NCBI GenBank assembly: GCA_937914905.1
Contig: CALESU010000190.1
Span: 1-6,548, forward strand
DNA: 6,548 nt
Source: an uncultured bacterium
GTDB taxonomy: Bacteria > Patescibacteriota > Microgenomatia > UBA1406 > GWC2-37-13
Direction of reading: 5' to 3'
The translations under genes and the position numbers were made by a program. Position 1 is the first letter of the stretch; each line of letters begins with the position of its first letter. Positions 1 to 5,657 of the stretch are shown piece after piece. The notes beneath the pieces were generated by a model. It saw nothing but the letters and a program-made list of their open reading frames with translations, made no database searches and was not told where the DNA came from.

Positions 1-596
1 GATATGAAATCGATCCCTCGCATCATTTTCAAAACGGCGTCGATGAAACAATGAGCATTGATGCCACCACGCACAGTATTTTCGGTGCATCTAAGTTGGC
101 AGGAGATATATTAGTACAGGAATACGGTTTATATTTTGGATTAAAAACAACCGTATTCCGGGGAGGATGCCTTACCGGCCCCATGCATGCAGGAGCAAAA
201 TTACATGGGTTTTTGTCGTATTTGTGCAAGTGCATTATTACAGAAACACCTTACACTATTTACGGTTACAAAGGAAAGCAAGTGCGAGACAATATTCATG
301 CGCATGACTTTGTAAGCGCGTGTTATGAGGTATATAAAAAGCCAAAAAAAGGTGCCGTATACAACATGGGGGGATCTCGCGAATCAAATATATCCGTTCT
401 TGAAGCGATTTCGCTCATCGAACGAATAACGGGTAAGAAGGCGCGCATTTCATATCAGGACACTCCCCGAATTGGTGACCATACCTGGTACATATCTGAC
501 GTATCAAAATTTAAAAACGATTATCCGAAGTGGAAATATACGTATTCTATTGAAGATATTGTGAAAGATATTATCAATCACCACACCCATTCTTAA
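1..596 (+). CDS. NAD-dependent sugar-nucleotide epimerase (CDP-paratose 2-epimerase-like SDR), 5'-truncated
   Basis: The frame is open from base 3, so the gene begins before the window. The ATG at 51 is internal: codons 3-50 already read as family sequence (YEIDPSHHF, then GVDET). About 197 C-terminal residues remain of a family usually near 340, so the Rossmann NAD-binding half is missing. Visible blocks are HSIFGASK (bases 75-95), RGGCLTGP, GYKGKQVRDNIH, YNMGG, and IGDHTWYISD near the C-terminus; these fit the extended-SDR branch related to CDP-paratose/tyvelose 2-epimerase. The usual catalytic YxxxK reads FGASK, with Phe at 81-83 and Lys at 93-95. From memory, close homologues share this Phe, so it is probably a subfamily trait. 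The likely role is cytoplasmic epimerisation or oxidoreduction of an NDP-hexose; the exact substrate is unknown. The TAA stop lies 3 nt before the next gene, a paralog, so the two are surely co-transcribed. Confidence 0.85.
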   Translation, partial: YEIDPSHHFQNGVDETMSIDATTHSIFGASKLAGDILVQEYGLYFGLKTTVFRGGCLTGPMHAGAKLHGFLSYLCKCIITETPYTIYGYKGKQVRDNIHAHDFVSACYEVYKKPKKGAVYNMGGSRESNISVLEAISLIERITGKKARISYQDTPRIGDHTWYISDVSKFKNDYPKWKYTYSIEDIVKDIINHHTHS

Positions 597-599
597 GAA

Positions 600-1673
600 A
601 TGAATTACAAAACTATACTCATCACCGGTGGAGCGGGATTTATTGGCTCAACACTTTCTTTGTTTTTAAAAAGCCGGTATCCCCATCTCACCGTCATTGC
701 TTTTGACAACCTGAGAAGAAGAGGTTCCGAGCTCAATGTGCCCAGACTCCAGGGTGCGGGCATTGAGTTTGTGCACGGCGATATCAGAAATACTCAAGAC
801 CTCTCGTTTTCTTCAAGCATCGATTGCTTGATTGAGTGTTCTGCTGAACCTTCAGTACTTGCAGGGATAAACTCATCTCCTTCGTATGTCTTGCAAACCA
901 ATTTGATGGGAGCTGTCAACTGTTTCGAGCTTGCGAGAATGCATCAATCCGATGTACTCTTCCTTTCGACGAGTAGGGTGTATCCAATCCCACACTTAAA
1001 GCATCTCGCGTTGAAAGAAACTGAAACGAGATTTGCATTAGAAAAACAAAGTATTCAGGGAGGGAGTTTGAAAGGAATAAATGAACAATTTCCTCTCGAC
1101 AATTACCGCTCGCTCTATGGAAGTACGAAACTTTCTGCAGAGCTTATCTTGCAAGAATACATCCAGAGCTATCAGATGAAAGGGGTCATAAATAGATTTG
1201 GTGTTGTCGCAGGTCCATGGCAAATGGGGAAAGCAGATCAAGGCTTGGTTGCATACTGGCTTTCTCGTTATGTATTTCCCAAAAGAGATCTTTCCTATAT
1301 TGGATTTAAAGGAACGGGAAAGCAAACACGAGATATCCTGCATGTGAACGATTTATGCCTCGCGATAGATGTGCAATTACGTGACATAACCCTTCACAAT
1401 GGTCTTATTTACAATATCGGAGGTGGTATCGATTCAAGCGCCTCATTAGTTGAATTGACAGCGCTTTGTGAGCAAATCACCGGGATAAAAGTGCCGATTA
1501 AACGAATACGTTCTCCTCGAAAAAATGATATTCCCGTATATATTTCTGACTATTCACTCTTTGAGGCAAAAACGGGGTGGAAACCCACACGATCTCTATC
1601 TCAAACCGTCGAAGATACGTTCCGCTGGATGCAAGAGAACAAAGAACGTATCCAACCATTCTTTGCGAAATAA
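600..1673 (+). CDS. NAD-dependent sugar-nucleotide epimerase (CDP-paratose/tyvelose 2-epimerase-like SDR)
   Basis: This is a complete 357-residue extended SDR, the normal family length. The ATG at 600 puts the dinucleotide-binding GGAGFIG at residues 10-16, where it belongs. Asp36 ends beta-2 in FDNLRRRGSELN, which suggests NAD rather than NADP. The block CSAEPSVLAG, the active-site Ser/Thr region STSR (123-126), and Tyr173/Lys177 (YGSTK) form the usual catalytic set. GPWQMGK, GFKGTGKQTRDILH and YNIGGG follow, and the C-terminal YISD block matches the upstream gene, showing that the two are paralogs. CDP-tyvelose epimerase inverts C2 of CDP-paratose using NAD+; whether this enzyme uses that substrate or another NDP-sugar cannot be told from sequence. 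It starts 3 nt after the upstream gene and has no clear Shine-Dalgarno. It ends with tandem TAA TAA codons at 1671-1676, tail to tail with the methyltransferase gene. Confidence 0.9.
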   Translation: MNYKTILITGGAGFIGSTLSLFLKSRYPHLTVIAFDNLRRRGSELNVPRLQGAGIEFVHGDIRNTQDLSFSSSIDCLIECSAEPSVLAGINSSPSYVLQTNLMGAVNCFELARMHQSDVLFLSTSRVYPIPHLKHLALKETETRFALEKQSIQGGSLKGINEQFPLDNYRSLYGSTKLSAELILQEYIQSYQMKGVINRFGVVAGPWQMGKADQGLVAYWLSRYVFPKRDLSYIGFKGTGKQTRDILHVNDLCLAIDVQLRDITLHNGLIYNIGGGIDSSASLVELTALCEQITGIKVPIKRIRSPRKNDIPVYISDYSLFEAKTGWKPTRSLSQTVEDTFRWMQENKERIQPFFAK

Positions 1674-1700
1674 TAAACAAGTGGGTAAACAATACAAGTC
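1674..1700. other. convergent intergenic gap with no visible terminator
   Basis: This 27-bp gap separates the stop codons of two convergent genes. It starts with a second in-frame TAA and is AT-rich, but I see no GC-rich stem followed by a T-run on either strand. Transcription from either side may therefore run into the 3' end of the opposite gene, or end by a factor-dependent route. Confidence 0.5.
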
Positions 1701-2966
1701 TTATACGATTTTTAAGTAGGGAACAGGGATAATAAATCGACCACCTTTGTCACGATACTCCTTATTTTTCGCAATAATTTCATCCGCAAAGTTCCACGCG
1801 AGAATAAGCACGTACTCTGGCATTTCTTTCAGGAGTTTTGACTCTGCAAAAATAGGGATATGAGTTCCTGGAGTATATTTTCCTTGTTTGTAGGGGATAG
1901 AGTCAACGACAAAATCCATGAGGTTAGGAGTTATTTTACAGTAATTCAAAAGGACGTTTCCCTTCGCTGCTGCGCCATATCCCGCAATTCGCTTTCCTTC
2001 TCTTCTCATTTTATTGAGAAACGTGAGCAACTCTTTACGTACTTTTATTACTCTTTGTGCAAAATCAAGGTATGGCTTTGTAGTGTTCATACTTTTGGCC
2101 CGTTCCTCAACGAGAAACGCTTCGACTCGATCATGAGTGGCGAGTTTACTCTTTACTTTCGAAACAAATACCCTCACGGTACCTCCATGAATGGTTTGCT
2201 TGCGCACGTCTATGATTCGCATTCCGTGTTTTTCAAATAGCGTTTTAAGAGGAGCGATCGAGAAATAACTTAAGTGCTCATGATATATGGTGTCAAATTC
2301 ATTTCGTTCGACAAGATCAACTAAGTAGGGTGCCTCCATAATAAAAACTCCTTCATTATCAAGTAGGGTAGATACACCTTCCATGACGTCATGCAGATTG
2401 TGAATATGTGCTATCACGTTTGTTGCTGTGATAATCTTTGCCTTTCCTTCGGTTTGAGAAACTTCAGTTGCCAAACGAGTTGTGAAATAATCACAACGGG
2501 TGCGAATACCTGCTTTGTTTGCGGTAAGTGCGATATTTTCTGCAGGATCTATTCCTAAAATACGAATTCCTTTTCGTTGAAAATTGGCAAGGAGAGTTCC
2601 GTCATTGCTCCCAATATCAATAACAAGATCTGTTTTTTTAAGTTTATACTCCGCCATTACTTCGCGGGCAAAATCTTCAAAATGAGATACAACAGTTGTT
2701 GATGTGGAAGGAATATAGAGATAATTCTTAAACATGATTTCAGCAGGAATGACATGGGTGAGTTGCACTAACCAACAGTGAGTACAAACACATGCCTTGA
2801 GTGGGAAATGAAATTCTTGTTTGTCAATATCTTTCTTGGGAATAAATCCATTGGGAATGGGCATGGAGTCGAGAGATAAAAAAGGAAGCAAGTGAGTTGA
2901 AGAGCAGATCCGACACTCCTTCAGAAGATATTTTGTAGAGCGTACTCTCTTTGCCTGAGATTTCAT
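1701..2966 (-). CDS. zinc-binding NDP-sugar C-methyltransferase (TcaB9/TylC3/NovU type)
   Basis: This 421-residue protein has the three-part layout of SAM-dependent sugar C-methyltransferases. The N-terminal zinc site is Cys18, Cys21, Cys61 and Cys64 (CRIC and CTHC). The class I SAM domain has VIDIGSNDGTLL (115-126) and Asp140 at the end of beta-2. NVIAHIH (183-189) and YHEH (228-231) are active-site blocks, and GYGAAAKGN (329-337) marks the C-terminal Rossmann-like domain. Compared with TcaB9 as I remember it (Tyr76, His181, Tyr222, Glu224, His225), the residues Tyr82, His187, Tyr228, Glu230 and His231 are all present at a constant offset of six, so the enzyme looks active. Family members methylate a carbon, usually C3, of an NDP-4-keto-6-deoxysugar in the cytoplasm, giving a branched sugar. 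The ATG at 2966 is the only workable start: no other start codon precedes the zinc cysteines, and upstream in-frame codons reach a TGA without another start. It is the only minus-strand gene here. Confidence 0.92.
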   Translation of the reverse strand: MKSQAKRVRSTKYLLKECRICSSTHLLPFLSLDSMPIPNGFIPKKDIDKQEFHFPLKACVCTHCWLVQLTHVIPAEIMFKNYLYIPSTSTTVVSHFEDFAREVMAEYKLKKTDLVIDIGSNDGTLLANFQRKGIRILGIDPAENIALTANKAGIRTRCDYFTTRLATEVSQTEGKAKIITATNVIAHIHNLHDVMEGVSTLLDNEGVFIMEAPYLVDLVERNEFDTIYHEHLSYFSIAPLKTLFEKHGMRIIDVRKQTIHGGTVRVFVSKVKSKLATHDRVEAFLVEERAKSMNTTKPYLDFAQRVIKVRKELLTFLNKMRREGKRIAGYGAAAKGNVLLNYCKITPNLMDFVVDSIPYKQGKYTPGTHIPIFAESKLLKEMPEYVLILAWNFADEIIAKNKEYRDKGGRFIIPVPYLKIV

Positions 2967-2980
2967 AGTACAATTATATA
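2951..2980 (+). promoter_or_regulatory. possible sigma70-type promoter for the acyltransferase-GT operon
   Basis: TTGCCT (2951-2956, 4 of 6 matches to TTGACA) lies 18 bp before TATATA (2975-2980), and that hexamer lies 6 bp before the ATG at 2987. As on the other strand, the predicted start site coincides with the start codon. The -10 overlaps the minus-strand -10 at 2975-2978, and the -35 lies inside the first codons of the methyltransferase gene. An alternative -10 is TACAAT at 2969-2974, which would leave a leader of about 6 nt. Confidence 0.35.
2973..2978 (-). promoter_or_regulatory. consensus -10 hexamer for the C-methyltransferase, leaderless spacing
   Basis: Read on the minus strand, this is a perfect TATAAT. 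Six bases separate it from the ATG at 2966, so a start site about 7 nt downstream of the -10 would fall on the A of the start codon, giving a leaderless mRNA. I see no good -35 in the expected place (around 2995-3001). The call rests on the hexamer and its spacing, and chance matches are common in AT-rich DNA. Confidence 0.45.
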
Positions 2981-2986
2981 CGATAT

Positions 2987-3541
2987 ATGACTGGACTACT
3001 CTTTCATTTTTTCACATTTATTATCTCCCTTCCTGCCAGGCTAAAGGGGATGAGACTGGGAAAAGGAAGTATGATTGGTCCAGGGTACGATTGGATATTT
3101 GTCACGTTACAGGGTGTTGTTTTGGGGGATTTTGTTGTCATAGGCCAAAATGCATGGATTCAAATTGTTTCTTATGGAGGTATGCACGGAAAGATCTTTG
3201 TGGGGAACGGAACTCAAATAGGGAGAGGCGCAGTCATTTCTGCGATAGATTCTGTCGTAATTGGATCAAAATGCCTTCTTTCGTATCATGTTTCAATTTT
3301 TGACCACGACCACGAAGTTACGAATGTAAATATTTCTCCCATGGACAGTGGCATTAGTCAAAACGAACCTGTCACTATCGAAGATCATTGTTTTATAGGA
3401 GCTCATACATTTATTCTCAAAGGAGTCCATTTGGGAAAACATTGCGTGGTGGGTGCAAACTCTGTAGTGACTAAATCATTTCCCCATTATTCTGTAATTG
3501 CTGGAAATCCCGCTAGACTTATTCGAACTCTTAAACCATGA
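2987..3541 (+). CDS. hexapeptide-repeat (left-handed beta-helix) acyltransferase, likely sugar O- or N-acetyltransferase
   Basis: This 184-residue protein is of typical size for the maltose/galactoside-acetyltransferase-like group. A short hydrophobic N-terminal helix with a basic end (ARLKG) precedes a run of imperfect [LIV]-G-x4 turns: VVLGDF, VVIGQN, IFVGNG, TQIGRG, VVIGSK, then CFIGAH, VHLGKH and CVVGAN. The loop DHDHE (Asp106-His109) sits where these enzymes hold their catalytic His. The C-terminal AGNPARLIR is the usual family ending. The expected role is transfer of an acetyl or other acyl group from acyl-CoA to a sugar of the nascent glycan or to an NDP-amino sugar; acceptor and acyl donor cannot be read from the sequence. 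The start is well fixed, because an in-frame TAG lies at 2966-2968 and ATG 2987 is the first start after it. It is the first gene of a four-gene operon and overlaps the next by 4 nt. Confidence 0.88.
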   Translation: MTGLLFHFFTFIISLPARLKGMRLGKGSMIGPGYDWIFVTLQGVVLGDFVVIGQNAWIQIVSYGGMHGKIFVGNGTQIGRGAVISAIDSVVIGSKCLLSYHVSIFDHDHEVTNVNISPMDSGISQNEPVTIEDHCFIGAHTFILKGVHLGKHCVVGANSVVTKSFPHYSVIAGNPARLIRTLKP

Positions 3542-4647
3542 GAATACTTGCATTCATGAACGGATACACTCAAGGAAAAAGTGGGGGGGATGTGTTATTT
3601 GCAGATATTATGCGAGGCCTTGCCCCTGACGAGCTGACTATCGTCACTTCTCTCAAAGGAGAGGAGTTACTTACTGAGTATGGCGTGCGCGCGACATTTC
3701 TTATCACGTCTCAGACAGATCCTATAAAACATCTTATTCGTGAATATATCATGCGGATTGTTCGAGCAATGATCCTCTTGCCTCTAGATGAGCCGTACGA
3801 CCTCGTCTATTCATCTTCCGACAGTCTCCCCGACACTCTTCCTGCCTGGTATCATTCGGGAAAACTAAAAATCCCATGGGTTGCTCGAACCTATCATGCT
3901 GTTCCTGCCAAACGATTTATCTCGCACTTGACTCAACGAATCTCATTTTGGTTATTTGCCCGAAGAAATGCCACTGTCATTACGGCAAGCAACATCATGA
4001 AACAACTTCTCAAGCAAAGGCGTATTTCCGTTTCTCGAATTCGCGTTTTGTATCCCGGGGTGGAGAAAAAAATACCTCATGAACTTCCAGCTCCTATTTA
4101 TGACGCAGTGTGGATGGCACGAATTCATCCCTCCAAAGGGTATCATGACCTGATTTATATCTGGAAAGCAGTAATTCAAGAACACCCTCTTACTAAGCTT
4201 GCCATCATTGGTACCGGTGCCGAGCGTCATGTTCAAGAACTCGCTCAACTCATTAAACTCCATGGTTTAGGATCTGCCGTTGATCTTCTGGGGCATGTTG
4301 CGGATCCTCGAGCAGCCTCTCTCATCAGGAATGCGAGACTTTTTTTGCACACAAGCCACGAAGAGGGATTTGGATTGACAATGGGAGAGGCCATGCATCA
4401 AGAAACACCCATCATAGCTTACCATCTTCCTATTTTTGAAGAACTTTTTGCAGAAGCATTTATTGCTGTCCGTTGCTTTGATCGTGAACATTTTGTCGAA
4501 CGAGTTTGTCATGCTCTTCAAAAACCAGAGATGACTCTCCCTCATATTTCAAAAGCAAAATCCCGCATATCTCTTTTTTCTTGGGAGCATGCCATACAAA
4601 ATGAACGAGCACTGTTAGAAAATATCATTTTAAAAAAATCGCGCTAA
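3538..4647 (+). CDS. GT4-family (GT-B fold) glycosyltransferase
   Basis: This 369-residue protein fits a retaining GT-B enzyme. The N-terminal acceptor domain starts with MRILAFMNGYTQGKSGGD, where the glycine-rich GKSGGD loop follows beta-1. The linker contains LYPGV (171-175). The donor domain opens with VWMARIHPSKG (191-201), including the conserved Arg195 and Lys200-Gly201, followed by IIGTGAE and LLGHV. The EX7E motif is Glu276 and Glu284 within HEEGFGLTMGEAM, which binds the donor nucleotide-sugar and is diagnostic. No signal peptide or clear transmembrane helix is seen, so it probably acts at the cytoplasmic membrane face, adding a sugar to a lipid-linked glycan. Donor and acceptor are unknown. 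It starts on the ATGA overlap with the acyltransferase, with no Shine-Dalgarno, so it is probably translated by coupling. Its stop shares one base with the next start (TAATG). Confidence 0.92.
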   Translation: MRILAFMNGYTQGKSGGDVLFADIMRGLAPDELTIVTSLKGEELLTEYGVRATFLITSQTDPIKHLIREYIMRIVRAMILLPLDEPYDLVYSSSDSLPDTLPAWYHSGKLKIPWVARTYHAVPAKRFISHLTQRISFWLFARRNATVITASNIMKQLLKQRRISVSRIRVLYPGVEKKIPHELPAPIYDAVWMARIHPSKGYHDLIYIWKAVIQEHPLTKLAIIGTGAERHVQELAQLIKLHGLGSAVDLLGHVADPRAASLIRNARLFLHTSHEEGFGLTMGEAMHQETPIIAYHLPIFEELFAEAFIAVRCFDREHFVERVCHALQKPEMTLPHISKAKSRISLFSWEHAIQNERALLENIILKKSR

Positions 4648-5657
4648 TGACTCTATCTGTGCTCATCCCTGTATTTAAGGGATCAAACACGTTGGGTGCG
4701 ACTCTTCAATCCCTTCGAGGTCAAACCGACAAACACTTCACGATTCTCATAGGGAACGATACGCCGCCTCAAGAAAAGGAGGAGCTAATAAAAACGCGAA
4801 ACATTGTGGCATCTTTTTCAGATCTAACGATAACGTATGCAGAGAATCCTCAAAACCTCGGATGTCAAGCAAACTTCCAAAAACTTGTTGATACTGCCAC
4901 CTCCGACTTGGTCCTATTTATTGCTCATGACGATCTTTGCTCGCCCCATGCCATTTCCCGTATTCGAGATGTATTTTCGAAACACGAAGACATTGGTTTT
5001 ATCACAAGGCCTTATTATTGGTTTGATTCAGATCCACAAAAACCCATCCGAGCAGTATTTCCACCTCAACAAAAAGACACGCGTATTGAAATAACGTGCG
5101 ATAAAGAATTATTTCTTAAGCTCGTAGAGTCCCTCGGACAAATTACGGGACTGGCACTGCGAAAGAAATGGATCACAAGACCCTATCATCCTGATATTTT
5201 TCCCGGACATATTTATCCCGTGCTTGATATGTGGAAAAAACACCCTGGAATGTATCTGGGGGACTTCCTATTTGCCATAGGAACCGAAACCAGCCAAAGC
5301 AAAACACTTTCTACCGTGTATGACGATTCCCCAACATTACAATGGTTGCGAATGTATGACAGCGTGTTTGGAGAACCGTCGTGGCAACACGTGAGAGAGT
5401 GGGGGAGAGAGCATATCCTGACAAATTACGTCGGGCTCGTGCAAATAAAAAATTATGGGACGCCTCATGCATTGTTTAAAGAAATTGCAATTTTAGGACA
5501 ATTTCGTAAACGAAATTTCGTATCTTTTTCCTTTATCTCGATTCTTTTTATTATTTTGCTGACACCAAGAATGATACTGCGTTGGATTACACCTCACGTA
5601 AAAAAGCTTATTATAGGCTCTGAAATAAAGAATATTCGAATAAAACTACAATCATGA
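4647..5657 (+). CDS. GT2-family (GT-A fold) glycosyltransferase with C-terminal membrane segment
   Basis: This 336-residue protein opens with the GT2 N-terminus LSVLIPVFKGSNTLGATLQSL, continues with LIGND at the end of beta-2 (nucleotide binding), and has HDD (residues 94-96) as the metal- and donor-binding DXD-type motif in LFIAHDDLCSP. The middle is less typical: I recognise no clear ED...RxR-like block, so the acceptor half is divergent. A hydrophobic stretch at about 291-311 (from FVSFSFISILF) is followed by a basic tail, which suggests a single membrane anchor or peripheral helix holding the catalytic domain at the cytoplasmic face. The probable role is adding one sugar to a lipid-linked oligosaccharide; donor, acceptor and linkage are unknown. 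The start overlaps the previous stop by one base and the stop overlaps the next start by 4 nt. No Shine-Dalgarno precedes it. Confidence 0.88.
   Translation: MTLSVLIPVFKGSNTLGATLQSLRGQTDKHFTILIGNDTPPQEKEELIKTRNIVASFSDLTITYAENPQNLGCQANFQKLVDTATSDLVLFIAHDDLCSPHAISRIRDVFSKHEDIGFITRPYYWFDSDPQKPIRAVFPPQQKDTRIEITCDKELFLKLVESLGQITGLALRKKWITRPYHPDIFPGHIYPVLDMWKKHPGMYLGDFLFAIGTETSQSKTLSTVYDDSPTLQWLRMYDSVFGEPSWQHVREWGREHILTNYVGLVQIKNYGTPHALFKEIAILGQFRKRNFVSFSFISILFIILLTPRMILRWITPHVKKLIIGSEIKNIRIKLQS
5500..5517. repeat. perfect 18-bp palindrome inside a GT2 gene
   Basis: AATTTCGT (5500-5507), two A, then ACGAAATT (5510-5517) could fold as a 7-bp stem with a TAAA loop. It lies at the junction between the soluble domain and the membrane segment of the GT2 gene. 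It is AT-rich and has no following T-run of terminator type immediately after it, so I assign no function. Confidence 0.4.

Noticed and set aside
51..53. ATG at 51 as the real start of the first epimerase
   Set aside because: The frame is open upstream to base 3 with family-like residues, and a 181-residue protein would lack the whole NAD-binding domain. The gene is cut by the window edge.
1674..1700. Bidirectional terminator between the convergent genes
   Set aside because: No stem with more than a few pairs and no stem-plus-T-run could be found on either strand in this 27-bp gap.
1860..2240. 126-codon plus-strand open frame opposite the methyltransferase gene
   Set aside because: It lies wholly antisense to a gene with well-conserved motifs, its translation shows no recognisable domain, and it has no promoter or ribosome-binding signal.
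3952..4545. Two minus-strand open frames of about 100 codons each inside the GT4 gene
   Set aside because: They are antisense to the conserved GT4 domain that holds the EX7E motif and have no family-like sequence.
5500..5517. Palindrome as a regulatory operator or intragenic terminator
   Set aside because: It is short, AT-rich and inside a conserved reading frame with no repeat elsewhere in the window; codon constraint and chance explain it adequately.
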